Shown here: positions 32,759-41,122 of the stretch, in pieces
How positions within the stretch are numbered: the first letter of the stretch is position 1
How the letters are laid out: each line of letters starts with the position of its first letter
NCBI GenBank assembly: GCA_038330145.1
Contig: JBBQNR010000001.1
Coordinates: 1-64,000 of the forward strand
Length of the DNA: 64,000 nucleotides
Source of the DNA: JBBQNR01 sp038330145
GTDB taxonomy: Bacteria > Actinomycetota > Thermoleophilia > Solirubrobacterales > JBBDJG01
Direction: 5' to 3'
Position numbers and translations under genes: made by a program
The notes under the pieces: generated by a model
The model's input: only the letters and a program-made list of their open reading frames with translations
What the model was told of the DNA's origin: nothing
Databases searched by the model: none

Positions 32759-33885
32759 AGGCGGAGCGAGTGCCGCCGGCCACCGGGTTCACGGCCTGCG
32801 ACCGATGCCTGCGACGTTCCGCCCTGCTGGCGGCGATGGCGCACTTCGTCGCCCGCTCCCTGGACGCGAGCCGCAAGGTCCCGCTCCTGCTCGCGCTTCC
32901 CGACGATCAGTTCGTCGCCGCCGTCGGTGGAGAGGACAGCCGGCAGGCGCTCGGTGTGCTCCAAGGCTTCGACGCCGCGCGTGCTCGCCGCGACGCGAGC
33001 GACGCCGGTCTGGTGGCGTTGTGCCATCACGACGAGCGCTTTCCGAAGTGCCTGATACCGAGCGCCGATACTCCGCGCCTGCTCTATCTGGCCGGTGACG
33101 TCCGCCTGCTCGGATTGCTCGACGAAACGCCCGCTGTGGCGCTGGTCGGCTCGCGCAGAGCGACCGGCTACGGGCTCGAGGTGGCGCACGCGCTCGGCAG
33201 GGAGCTGGGCGCCTGCCAGGTGCCGGTCGTCAGCGGCATGGCGCTGGGCGTCGATTCTGCCGCCCACGAGGGGGCGCTCGAGGGCGGCGGCCCGACGGTC
33301 GCGGTGTTGGCCGGCGGCGCCGACGTGCCTTACCCGAGCAGCAAGCGGCGGCTCTACCGGCGCATCGTCGAGCGGGGGCTGGTGGTCGCCGAGCTACCAC
33401 CGGGGTTCGGCCCGCTGCGCTGGTGCTTTCCCGCCCGCAACCGGATCATGGCGGGGCTGTCCGCCATGACGGTGGTGGTCGAAGGGGCCGCGGGCTCCGG
33501 CTCCCGCATCACGGCCCAGTTCGCCGCTGACCTCGGCCGTGAGGTGGGGGCGGTCCCGGGGCAGGTCACCTCACGACTGGCGCAGGGACCCAACGCGCTG
33601 CTGGCCGACGGGGCCTGCGTCGTGCGCAGGGCCACGGACATTCTCGATGCGCTCTACGGTGCCGGCCACCCGTCGGCGGGCGAGCGGCCGCAGCCGCGAC
33701 CGCTGCCCGACCTCGAGCCTCGCCTGGCCGAGCTGCTGGCCGCTGTCGAGGGCGGCGCCGCCAGCGTGGACCGGATCGCACGCTCGCCGCAGGAGACGGC
33801 GGAGGTGATGGCGGGCCTGGGCGAGCTGGAATTGATGGGCCTGCTGAGTCGTGCGCCTGACGGCAGCTACGTGCGCCGAGCGTGA
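32743..33885 (+). CDS. dprA: DNA processing protein DprA
   Basis: DprA loads RecA on incoming single-stranded DNA during transformation. The 380-residue protein has an N-terminal helical region with a CxxC (FTACDRC), the Rossmann-like core (PAVALVGSRRATGYG, VVSGMALGVDSAAHEGAL, PTVAVLAGGADVPYP, FPARNRIMAGLS) and a C-terminal winged-helix-like domain (~315-380). ATG 32743 overlaps comM. The 3' end overlaps the convergent PhlG-like gene by 19 bases. Confidence 0.93.
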   Translation: MDRRLKAERVPPATGFTACDRCLRRSALLAAMAHFVARSLDASRKVPLLLALPDDQFVAAVGGEDSRQALGVLQGFDAARARRDASDAGLVALCHHDERFPKCLIPSADTPRLLYLAGDVRLLGLLDETPAVALVGSRRATGYGLEVAHALGRELGACQVPVVSGMALGVDSAAHEGALEGGGPTVAVLAGGADVPYPSSKRRLYRRIVERGLVVAELPPGFGPLRWCFPARNRIMAGLSAMTVVVEGAAGSGSRITAQFAADLGREVGAVPGQVTSRLAQGPNALLADGACVVRRATDILDALYGAGHPSAGERPQPRPLPDLEPRLAELLAAVEGGAASVDRIARSPQETAEVMAGLGELELMGLLSRAPDGSYVRRA

Positions 33886-34541
33886 GGAGTCGCCGCCTCG
33901 ACAGCTTCCCGGTGCCCGTAGATCCTCGGCAGGAAGAACTGGAAGTTGCCGACCTCCTCGACGTTGTGCTGCAACCAGGCATTGCCGACCTCGAGCGGGA
34001 AGAGGCGCTTGCGCGCGAGTGCGTTCAGCAGCCGGCCGATCAACGGCAACCTGGAGCCGACGATCAGGCGCGAGCGGTAGAGAGTTCCTTCCGGCGTCGC
34101 GGTGAACGTGTGTTGAAGATCGGCGACGCGGATCCCGAACCGGCGCACGACAAGACGCAGCCCCGACTCGTCCATCTGCTTCACGCGTGCGCGCGTGCTG
34201 GTCACCTTGGGGCCGATGCGCTCCTGTATCAGCACCTTTGCTCCTCTGCTGACGCCGGGCGCACGGTCGAGCGGCCGTCGACGGATGGAGACGCGCACGT
34301 GATCGCGCGGATGCCAGATCCGGTACATCGACACCAGCTCGCCCTTCCACTCCAATCGCGCGAACGGGAAAACTCGAAACCACCACACCAGCATCTCCGG
34401 GGTCACACCCGCGATCAGCTCGTGTTCGATGCGGTACTCCGTGCGACCGTCGGGGAGCTGGTCGACGCTCGTGCGCGCGCTGGAGACGTCCTTCATCTCC
34501 CAGGTGATGGGCAGCGGGGGAGGTACCTCCAGGTCGAACAA
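33867..34541 (-). CDS. DAPG hydrolase (PhlG)-like family protein
   Basis: About 224 residues resembling 2,4-diacetylphloroglucinol hydrolase PhlG, a zinc enzyme that cleaves carbon-carbon bonds. Supporting motifs are GVTPEMLVWWFRVF, YRIWHPRDHV (metal His region), IGPKV and a late HNVEE giving the His/Glu pair expected for zinc. PhlG-like proteins act on aromatic ketones; the substrate here is unknown. TTG 34541 or GTG 34571 could be the start; the latter would overlap thiD. It converges on dprA with a 19-base overlap. Confidence 0.6.
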   Translation of the reverse strand: MFDLEVPPPLPITWEMKDVSSARTSVDQLPDGRTEYRIEHELIAGVTPEMLVWWFRVFPFARLEWKGELVSMYRIWHPRDHVRVSIRRRPLDRAPGVSRGAKVLIQERIGPKVTSTRARVKQMDESGLRLVVRRFGIRVADLQHTFTATPEGTLYRSRLIVGSRLPLIGRLLNALARKRLFPLEVGNAWLQHNVEEVGNFQFFLPRIYGHREAVEAATPHARRT

Positions 34542-34550
34542 GGCGCGACG

Positions 34551-34556
34551 TATTCT
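34551..34556 (+). promoter_or_regulatory. -10 box for leaderless thiD
   Basis: TATTCT ends seven bases before the GTG start of thiD, in the overlap zone with the divergent PhlG-like gene. Confidence 0.5.
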
Positions 34557-34563
34557 GACTGCG

Positions 34564-35397
34564 GTGAACACGACACGTACACAGACACCGCGAGTGCTGG
34601 CGATCGCCGGCTCGGACTCTGGCGGAGGGGCGGGCATCCAGGCCGACCTCAAGGCCTTTGCTCGCTGCGGGGTGCACGGGATGACCGCGATAACGGCGGT
34701 CACCTGGCAGAACACGGTGGCGGTCGACGGCGTGACCACGATTCCGCCCGAGGCGATTCTCGGACAGGTACGGGCGGTGGCCACCGATATCGGCGTCGAT
34801 GCGGTCAAAATCGGCATGCTGGGAACCGCCGTGACGATCGAGGCGGTCGCGACCGCACTCGACCTCCTGCCGGGGGTCCCGGTCGTGCTGGATCCCGTGA
34901 TGGTGGCCGAGAGCGGCGCAACGCTGCTCGATCCACCCGCCCATGATGCCCTTGTCCGGACGCTGTTGCCGCGCGCGACCGTCGTCACTCCCAATCTGCA
35001 GGAGGCCCGAGTGCTGAGCGGCCTCGAGGGCGAGGGCACATCTGCCGCCGACGCGGAGGCGCTTGCCCGAGCCGTCCGGTCCCTCGGCGCGGCGGTCGTC
35101 GTGGTCACCGGCGGCCACGACGACGACGACAAACAGGCGACCGACCTCTTCTTCGACGGTGAGCGTGTTGTGACGATCAGCGGCCCGCGTCGCGCCGCGG
35201 GCGCGTCGCACGGCTCCGGATGCACGCACTCCTCCGTGCTGGCGGCCCAGCTCGCGCTTGGGCTCGATCCGCTGGAAGCAGCTCGGGTGGCGAAGCGGAT
35301 CGCCGCCGAGGCGGTCCGCGACGGGCTGCGCGACCTCGGCACGGGTGCGGGGCCGGTCGACGTCATCGGGCTGCGCCGCATCCGGGCCGAGAGCTGA
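34564..35397 (+). CDS. thiD: Hydroxymethylpyrimidine/phosphomethylpyrimidine kinase ThiD
   Basis: ThiD phosphorylates hydroxymethylpyrimidine twice in thiamine synthesis. The 277-residue ribokinase-fold protein has AIAGSDSGGGAGIQADLKAF near the N-terminus, VLDPVMVA, TPNLQEAR, and the anion-hole/ATP segment SHGSGCTHSSVLAA. GTG 34564 is chosen because a -10 box lies seven bases upstream and the longer frame would run antisense through the PhlG-like gene. No TPP riboswitch is visible. Confidence 0.92.
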   Translation: MNTTRTQTPRVLAIAGSDSGGGAGIQADLKAFARCGVHGMTAITAVTWQNTVAVDGVTTIPPEAILGQVRAVATDIGVDAVKIGMLGTAVTIEAVATALDLLPGVPVVLDPVMVAESGATLLDPPAHDALVRTLLPRATVVTPNLQEARVLSGLEGEGTSAADAEALARAVRSLGAAVVVVTGGHDDDDKQATDLFFDGERVVTISGPRRAAGASHGSGCTHSSVLAAQLALGLDPLEAARVAKRIAAEAVRDGLRDLGTGAGPVDVIGLRRIRAES

Positions 35398-35409
35398 ATG
35401 CGCCTCTGA

Positions 35410-35415
35410 CATAAT
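35410..35415 (+). promoter_or_regulatory. Possible -10 box for the small ORF at 35423
   Basis: CATAAT ends seven bases before ATG 35423. Confidence 0.3.
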
Positions 35416-35422
35416 CCGGGTC

Positions 35423-35671
35423 ATGAGGTTCCTGCGCTTGATGCCGGGCAGGGGAGAGGTCGTGCTGGCCGAGGGCGATCCCCAGCTGTCCGATGACGAG
35501 TTGAGGCTGGTGGAGGAGTTTCGTCGCCAGCTCGACCTGGGAATGTGGGCGGCCGTGCCGATCGAGCAGGGTGCGACCGGGCGCCGTGAGGCCGTGATGG
35601 TGAAGGACTTCGCCGACGTGCCGCGCGACGCCGAACGAGTGATCTTCTTTCCCCGCGCCGCCGGCGGCTAG
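35423..35671 (+). CDS. Small conserved-looking hypothetical protein
   Basis: An 82-residue protein, mixed charged and hydrophobic (MRFLRLMPGRGEVVLAEG... ELRLVEEFRRQLDLGMWAAVP), ending FFPRAAGG. There is no recognisable domain. It is probably real because it fills the gap between thiD and the next gene in the same direction and has a -10 box at leaderless spacing. The segment VMVKDFADVPRDAERVIFF looks like a small alpha/beta ligand-binding or regulatory fold; this is a guess. Confidence 0.55.
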   Translation: MRFLRLMPGRGEVVLAEGDPQLSDDELRLVEEFRRQLDLGMWAAVPIEQGATGRREAVMVKDFADVPRDAERVIFFPRAAGG

Positions 35672-35700
35672 CGGTGCTGGGGCGCTAGGCCGCACGAGCC

Positions 35701-36360
35701 GTGTCGACGGCGGCGTTCAGCATCCTCGCGCTGATGGCGATTGCCCTTATCGCCTACATGGCGCTCGGCCGCGCGCGCGAGATGGTTCGCAGCCGGCCGC
35801 GACCGCAGCAAAGGCGGCCGGCGGGCGGCACCATCGACCCTGGCAGCGAGCGCCGCGCCGAGCGGCGGGCCCGGGCACTGCTGAAGTCGATCGTGAACCG
35901 GGAGGAGTGGGAGATGTACCGGGACCTTGGGTTCATCCGGGTCCTCGGCCAGACCCCGGACGGCCGCGACGGCCCGGCCGGGTACGGATACCTGATCTAT
36001 CCACACAAGCCGATCGTGGCGTACCTGCCCGAGTCCAACAGCCTGTTGAGCGAATACTGCGTCGAGTTCCGCGACCCCGAGGCCCCCTACGGCCCCAAGC
36101 TGCCCGATTCCGACGACGTGCTGGCGAAGTGGATGATGATCAAGGCCGAGGAGCACAAGCTGATCCAGGACGCCAACATGCACCTTCCCGGGCGACAGCT
36201 CGACCCGCAGCAGGTTCGCCGCGACCTCTGGCGGCTGGCGGAATGGGAGCGTGTGCGCAACCGCCCCTCCGCGCGAGTCAGCCGGAGCGGCAGAGACGCC
36301 GCAATCAAGGGCGGTGACATTGTCGCGGTGAACACGGTGTCGGAGACGCAGGCTCAATGA
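35701..36360 (+). CDS. Hypothetical single-pass membrane protein
   Basis: A 219-residue protein starting at GTG with one N-terminal transmembrane helix (AFSILALMAIALIAYMALG), a basic Arg/Pro linker, then a soluble domain with YRDLGFIRVLGQT, GYLIYPHKPIVAYLP and AKWMMIKAEEHKLIQDANMHLPG. No family is recognised. The tail SETQAQ overlaps the ilvD start (ATGA), so it is probably co-expressed with ilvD, although no metabolic link is evident. Confidence 0.7.
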   Translation: MSTAAFSILALMAIALIAYMALGRAREMVRSRPRPQQRRPAGGTIDPGSERRAERRARALLKSIVNREEWEMYRDLGFIRVLGQTPDGRDGPAGYGYLIYPHKPIVAYLPESNSLLSEYCVEFRDPEAPYGPKLPDSDDVLAKWMMIKAEEHKLIQDANMHLPGRQLDPQQVRRDLWRLAEWERVRNRPSARVSRSGRDAAIKGGDIVAVNTVSETQAQ

Positions 36361-38030
36361 GGACCGACGTTCGCAGCCGCAGCCGCGCGCTGGTCGAGGG
36401 ACCCGACCGCGCAGCCGCGCGTTCCTACCTCTATTCGATCGGGCTCAGTGACGAGGACCTGCAGAAGCCGATCATCGGAGTAGCGAACACGTGGATCGGG
36501 ACGATGCCGTGCAACTTCCATCTGCGACGGCTGTCGGCGAAGGTGATGGAGGGAATACGCGAGGCCGGCGGCACGCCGATGGAGTACAACACGATCGCGA
36601 TCTCGGACGGCATCACGATGGGGACCGAGGGCATGAAGACGTCGCTCGTCAGCCGTGAGGTGATCGCGGATTCGATCGAGCTCGTCGCACGCGGCCATCT
36701 GTTCGACGGCGTGGTCGCGCTGTCGGGCTGTGACAAGACGATCCCGGGCACGGTGATGGCGCTGGCGCGCGTCGACGTGCCTTCGTTGATGCTCTACGGC
36801 GGATCGATAGCGCCGGGGCGCTTCAACGGCCGCGACGTCACGATCCAGGACGTCTTCGAGGCCGTCGGTGCCCACGCCGCCGGCAGCATCGACGACGAGG
36901 AGCTGTCCCGGCTCGAGCACGCCGCCTGCCCGGGGGCAGGCGCCTGCGGCGGCCAGTTCACGGCCAACACGATGGCGACCGCCTTCGAGGTGATGGGGAT
37001 CTCGCCCATGGGCAGCGCGATGGTCCCTGCGATGGACCCGCGGAAGGACGAGGTCGCGCGGGAGGCCGGGCGGCTGGTCATGAAGCTGCTGGATTGGAAC
37101 CTGCGCCCGAGCGACATCATCACCAAGGACTCGATCGAGAACGCGATCGCCGCCATCGCGACGACCGGAGGCTCGACCAACGGCGTGCTGCATCTGCTCG
37201 CCCTCGCCCACGAAGCCGGGGTCGACCTCGAGCTGGAGGACTTCGACCGGGTCAGCTCCCGCACACCCCTGCTCGCGGACCTCAAGCCGGGCGGGCGCTA
37301 CGTCGCGACGGACCTCTACCGCGCCGGCGGCGTGGCGCTGGTCGCAAACCGCCTGCTGGAGGCCGGGCTTCTGAACGAAGCCGAGCAGACCGTCACCGGT
37401 CGCACGATCGGCGAGGAGGCTGCGGACGCGGACGAGGCTCCCGGCCAGGAGGTGATTCGCCCACTCGACGACCCGCTCAAGGAGACCGGCGGCCTCGTGA
37501 TCTTGCGCGGCAACCTGGCCCCCGAGGGCTGCGTGGTCAAAGTGGCCGGCCACGAGCGCACCCTCCATCGCGGCCCGGCGCGCGTGTTCGAGTCCGAGGA
37601 GGAGGCGATGGAGGCGGTCACGGCCGGCGAGATCAAGGAACACGACGTGCTGGTGATCCGCAACGAGGGACCGAGTGGCGGCCCCGGCATGCGCGAGATG
37701 CTCGCGGTCACGGCCGCGCTGGTCGGCGAGGGCCTGGGCGAATCGGTCGCCCTGCTCACCGACGGCCGCTTCTCAGGTGCGACCCACGGTCTGATGGCCG
37801 GGCACGTCGCGCCCGAGGCGCCTCGCGGTGGTCCGATCGCGGCGCTGCGCGACGGCGACGAGATCGTGTTCGACATCGAGCGCCGCAGGCTCGACGTCGA
37901 CATTCCCGAGCGCGAGATCTCTGCGCGATTGGAGCACTACGAGCCACCGCCGCCGAAATACGAGAAGGGCGTGATGGCGAAGTACGCCCGCCACGTGTCC
38001 TCGGCATCCGAGGGCGCGATCACCCGCTAG
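36357..38030 (+). CDS. ilvD: Dihydroxy-acid dehydratase IlvD
   Basis: IlvD dehydrates dihydroxy acids in valine, leucine and isoleucine synthesis and uses an Fe-S cluster. The 557-residue protein has the cluster cysteine regions GCDKTIPGTVMAL and CPGAGACGGQFTANTMA, and the C-terminal DGRFSGATHGLMAGHV. ATG overlaps the previous stop. The TAG stop lies in a CTAG that borders the R2-containing intergenic region. Confidence 0.95.
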   Translation: MRTDVRSRSRALVEGPDRAAARSYLYSIGLSDEDLQKPIIGVANTWIGTMPCNFHLRRLSAKVMEGIREAGGTPMEYNTIAISDGITMGTEGMKTSLVSREVIADSIELVARGHLFDGVVALSGCDKTIPGTVMALARVDVPSLMLYGGSIAPGRFNGRDVTIQDVFEAVGAHAAGSIDDEELSRLEHAACPGAGACGGQFTANTMATAFEVMGISPMGSAMVPAMDPRKDEVAREAGRLVMKLLDWNLRPSDIITKDSIENAIAAIATTGGSTNGVLHLLALAHEAGVDLELEDFDRVSSRTPLLADLKPGGRYVATDLYRAGGVALVANRLLEAGLLNEAEQTVTGRTIGEEAADADEAPGQEVIRPLDDPLKETGGLVILRGNLAPEGCVVKVAGHERTLHRGPARVFESEEEAMEAVTAGEIKEHDVLVIRNEGPSGGPGMREMLAVTAALVGEGLGESVALLTDGRFSGATHGLMAGHVAPEAPRGGPIAALRDGDEIVFDIERRRLDVDIPEREISARLEHYEPPPPKYEKGVMAKYARHVSSASEGAITR

Positions 38031-38071
38031 TGCGAGCGGGCTGCCGCCTACGCGGGCTCTTTGGAACACCA

Positions 38072-38142
38072 GGCCGCCTTCGGCGGACAACCTAAAGGCG
38101 CGTGAGCCCGCTGCGCCGCTGCGGCGGCTACGCGGTCTCTTC
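38072..38142 (-). repeat. R2 repeat, copy b
   Basis: Read on the minus strand it matches R2 copy a: GAGACCGCGTAG, hairpin GCCGC-CGCA-GCGGC, GCAGCGGGCTCAC, CCTTTAGGT, and hairpin CCGCC-GAA-GGCGG. Both stems keep pairing although their sequences differ from copy a. Its outer end supplies the last codons and stop of the antisense hydrolase gene. A related direct repeat (CTACGCGGGCTCTT) is at 38049-38062. Confidence 0.7.
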
Positions 38143-39069
38143 TAGAAATTCTTCCAGCAGCGCGTTGAAGCGCCCGGGGCGCTCGACCATAGCCAGGTGG
38201 CCGGTGTCCTCGAAGATCACCTTGCGCGCGCCGGGGATCAGGCGCTCGTACTCGTCGGCGTCGGCGACCGAAACGATCTCGTCGTGGTCTCCCCACACGA
38301 TCAGCGTCGGGCAGGAGACGTCCGGCAGGCGCTCTCCGTAGTCGTAATCGAACATCGCCTCCAGCGCGTCGAAGAAACCGGGCTTGCCCGCGCCACTGGC
38401 AACCTCGTAGATGAGCTCCGGAGCGATGCGGTCCGGGTGTCTCACGACCCTGTAAAGCAGTCGACGGCGAAGGCCGGGCCGGCGTACGACCTCTTCGCGA
38501 CGCGCCACCGTCGCGGCGGCGATGAGCTGGAACATGCGTGCTCCGCGCAGCAACCTGCGGCCCCAGCGCTCGTGCCACTCATGCAGCGTCGGCCCGCCGG
38601 CGGCGTTGACGAGCACCAGCTTCTCCACCCGGCTTGGATGGCTGATCGCGGTCTCCGCCGCAATGAAGCCACCCATCGAATTGCCAACCACTGACGCCCG
38701 GTCTACACCGATCTCGCCCAGGAAGGCGTCCATGAAGCGGCCGTAGCCGGGCATGCTGATGTCCTCCTGCGGCAGCTCAGACTCGCCGAAGCCGGCCAGG
38801 TCGACCGCGATCACGCGGTGGCTGCGCGAGAAGTAGGGGATGTTCTCGAGCCAGTTCTGCCAGCAGCCCGCCAGCCCGTGTATGAACACCAGCGGCGATC
38901 CGGTTCCCATCTCGACGTAGTTGACCCGGGAGCCGTGCACGACGAGCGAGCGCAGGTGCTGTCGCCAATCGACTTCCAGCCATGCGGAGTGGGGTGGGGA
39001 TCCGTAGTCATCCGGCTGCGGCACAGCCGAAGCAGTTCCTGGAGCTGGTCCTCGTGCGGTGGTCGTCAT
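38128..39069 (-). CDS. Alpha/beta hydrolase
   Basis: A 313-residue alpha/beta-fold hydrolase. The oxyanion HG motif is in FIHGLAGCWQNW, the nucleophile elbow is GNSMGG (Ser), the acid is in IVWGDHDEIV and the histidine in EDTGHLAMVERP, so the triad is complete. The resemblance is to 2-hydroxymuconate-semialdehyde hydrolase/MhpC-like enzymes, but the substrate is unknown. A TAGACT box (39086-39091) and an AGGGG sequence precede the ATG. Its final residues (EETA) and stop are encoded within the R2 repeat. Confidence 0.85.
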   Translation of the reverse strand: MTTTARGPAPGTASAVPQPDDYGSPPHSAWLEVDWRQHLRSLVVHGSRVNYVEMGTGSPLVFIHGLAGCWQNWLENIPYFSRSHRVIAVDLAGFGESELPQEDISMPGYGRFMDAFLGEIGVDRASVVGNSMGGFIAAETAISHPSRVEKLVLVNAAGGPTLHEWHERWGRRLLRGARMFQLIAAATVARREEVVRRPGLRRRLLYRVVRHPDRIAPELIYEVASGAGKPGFFDALEAMFDYDYGERLPDVSCPTLIVWGDHDEIVSVADADEYERLIPGARKVIFEDTGHLAMVERPGRFNALLEEFLEETA

Positions 39070-39085
39070 CCGTCCCCTGGTAGCC

Positions 39086-39091
39086 AGTCTA
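39086..39091 (-). promoter_or_regulatory. -10 box for the alpha/beta hydrolase gene
   Basis: TAGACT on the minus strand gives a short predicted leader of about ten bases with AGGGG (39074-39078) before ATG. Confidence 0.4.
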
Positions 39092-39127
39092 GTGGCATGC
39101 CCGCGGCGGCCGCCAGCGAGGAGTCAC

Positions 39128-39859
39128 TCAGGCGTAGCCCATCCGTTCCAGCAACGGGATCTCGTGGATCTGCGGCGGCTGGAGGTGGTCCCAGAGCACT
39201 CCGCGCGGCCGCTTCGCCACATGCTCGATCTCGATCGCCGCCCGAGGTGTGACGATCAGGTCGACGGGGATGTCGTGATCGGTCTTGAAGAGGGCCTCGC
39301 GCAGGATCTGGGTTGGGTGGACCGTGGTCGCGATCAGGGTCTTCTCCGAGACCTTGCGCGTCTCGGCCAGCAGCGCGTACTCGAGGTCCGAGAAGCCGCC
39401 CCCCTTGCCCACGCGCTCTCCCTCCAGGTTGACCGCGACCGACCCGGTCAGGATCAGATCCAGCTTCGGGACCTGCTCGAGGTCGATCACCCTCCCGTGC
39501 CTCAGGGCTCCCTTGATCGTCGCCGCCTCGCGCAGCTGCTTCTTGGTCAGCTTGGCCGGGTCGAGCAACCGAAAGGGGTGCTCCTCCCGCAATCGCGGGA
39601 CGGCCATTACCAGCGTCTTGCCCTGCTCCAGGGCCAGTCGCCGGGCATGGGTCTGCGGCGCGTCCGGGTTGGCCTTGATCGCCTTCGCGCGCTTCCAGGC
39701 GCCGTGCCGGGCGAGCAGCTCGGCGGCGCTCTTGGCGTCGGCGAAGTTCGGAATCCGCCCCTGGGCACCCGGGAAGCGTGAGACACCCTCGCGGTCCATC
39801 GCCGTCCACACCGAGCGGCGGATGGCGTCCTTGGTCCTCACGCAGTCAATCCTATCCAT
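39128..39859 (-). CDS. 5-formyltetrahydrofolate cyclo-ligase family protein
   Basis: A 243-residue protein similar to the 5-FCL superfamily, in which the true enzyme converts 5-formyl-THF to 5,10-methenyl-THF. The pattern includes KANPDAPQTHARRLALEQGKTLVMAVPRL, the glycine-rich GKGGGFSDLEYALL (GxGGGYYDR-like site) and VHPTQIL. The canonical GYYDR is replaced by GFSDLE, so it may belong to the MTHFS-domain-containing (plant and bacterial) subgroup with another role. ATG at 39857-39859 is divergent from the SDR gene. Confidence 0.75.
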   Translation of the reverse strand: MDRIDCVRTKDAIRRSVWTAMDREGVSRFPGAQGRIPNFADAKSAAELLARHGAWKRAKAIKANPDAPQTHARRLALEQGKTLVMAVPRLREEHPFRLLDPAKLTKKQLREAATIKGALRHGRVIDLEQVPKLDLILTGSVAVNLEGERVGKGGGFSDLEYALLAETRKVSEKTLIATTVHPTQILREALFKTDHDIPVDLIVTPRAAIEIEHVAKRPRGVLWDHLQPPQIHEIPLLERMGYA

Positions 39860-39881
39860 GCTTTCGGCGAACAAACGCCCG

Positions 39882-39887
39882 TAGAAT
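39882..39887 (+). promoter_or_regulatory. -10 box for the leaderless SDR gene
   Basis: TAGAAT ends eight bases before ATG 39896. Confidence 0.5.
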
Positions 39888-39895
39888 CGCGCGGG

Positions 39896-41029
39896 ATGGA
39901 GAAAACAAACCCGGCAACGGCCGAGCCGAGCGACGACACCCCTTCGCCCGGGCGGCGGATACTCGTCACCGGCCTGGCCACGTACTGGGGCGGTCGCCTT
40001 GCACAGGCGCTCGAGCAGGACGCGGGGGTCGAGGTCATCGTCGGGGTCGATTCGCGTGACCCGGCCTGCGAGCTGCACCGCACCGAGTTCGTTCGCGTCT
40101 CCAATCAGCACGCCCTGATCCGGCGCATCGTGCAGGCCGCGCAGATCGACACCGTCGTCGACACGCGGCTGGTTGTCGACTCCGCTACGACGGCGCCGCG
40201 GTTGGCGCACGAGAACAACGTGATCGGCACGCTCAACATCCTCGCCGCCTGTTCCGAGGCCGATTCACCCGTGCGCAAGCTCGTCTTCAAGAGTTCGGCG
40301 CACTACTACGGATCGAGCCGCGACGACCCGGCGTTCTTCACCGAGGAGATGAAGCGGGCGCACGCACCCGATACCGCGATCGAGCGTGACGTCGTCGAGG
40401 CCGAGGCCTCTGTGCTGGACTTCAGCGACAAGAGCCCGGACACGACCGTGACGGTGGTGCGCTTCTCGAACGTGCTCGGATCGGGGCTGGAGACCTCGCA
40501 CTCGCGTGTGCTCTCGCTGCCCGCGGTGCCGATGGTGCTCGGGTTCGATCCGCGCTACCAGTTCATACACGTGGACGATGTCGTCGCGGCGCTCGCCTAC
40601 GCCGTCGATAACGACCTCCCCGGCATCTACAACGGGGCGGCCGACGGAGTGCTGGCGCTGTCCGAGGTGATCGGCGTGCTCGGCAAGCGTTCGCTGCCGC
40701 TGCTGCCGCCGGTCGCGACCGGCCTTGCGACCATGCCCATGAAGAGGCTCGGCATCCCGGTCACGCCCGAGATGGTGAACCAGCTCCGCTACGGGCGTGG
40801 CCTGGACAACCGCAAGCTGAAGGCTGCCGGCTTCGCCTACGAGCACACCACGCGCGAGACGGTGCTGGCGTTTGCGGAGCACCTGCGGCTGCGGTCGGTG
40901 ATGAAGGGGGTCAACGAGCCCTACCAGTACGAGAAGGAGGTCGAGGACTTCCTGCGCTGGAGCCCGAGCGTGACGCAGCGCCGGCGGCCGGGGGAGAAGC
41001 CGACCTGGGGAGCCGCCGACACGATCTGA
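39896..41029 (+). CDS. Atypical extended SDR (NAD-dependent epimerase-like)
   Basis: A 377-residue protein with a Rossmann N-terminus (ILVTGLATYWGGRLAQAL), where the usual TGxxGxxG is altered to TGLATYWGG. The epimerase-like segments follow: FKSSAHYYGS, VRFSNVLG, YQFIHVDDVVAAL and GIYNGAADG. The catalytic YxxxK is not found; the corresponding stretch reads DTAIERDVVEAE. It may bind nucleotide without classical oxidoreductase chemistry. Similar proteins in Actinobacteria are annotated only as SDR family. Transcribed from a leaderless-type promoter, divergent from the 5-FCL-like gene. Confidence 0.75.
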   Translation: MEKTNPATAEPSDDTPSPGRRILVTGLATYWGGRLAQALEQDAGVEVIVGVDSRDPACELHRTEFVRVSNQHALIRRIVQAAQIDTVVDTRLVVDSATTAPRLAHENNVIGTLNILAACSEADSPVRKLVFKSSAHYYGSSRDDPAFFTEEMKRAHAPDTAIERDVVEAEASVLDFSDKSPDTTVTVVRFSNVLGSGLETSHSRVLSLPAVPMVLGFDPRYQFIHVDDVVAALAYAVDNDLPGIYNGAADGVLALSEVIGVLGKRSLPLLPPVATGLATMPMKRLGIPVTPEMVNQLRYGRGLDNRKLKAAGFAYEHTTRETVLAFAEHLRLRSVMKGVNEPYQYEKEVEDFLRWSPSVTQRRRPGEKPTWGAADTI

Positions 41030-41122
41030 CCCTCCGCGGGTAGAGGGTTGTATGGAGTTCCGGCGAACGGGCTCGGTACTCTCTTTGCAGGGGATTTCAG
41101 TGACGATGCAACTGGAGGTTGC

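Noticed and set aside
34500..34563. Possible TPP riboswitch upstream of thiD.
   Set aside because: The upstream DNA is coding on the other strand and thiD has a -10 box seven bases before its start, leaving no room for a leader.
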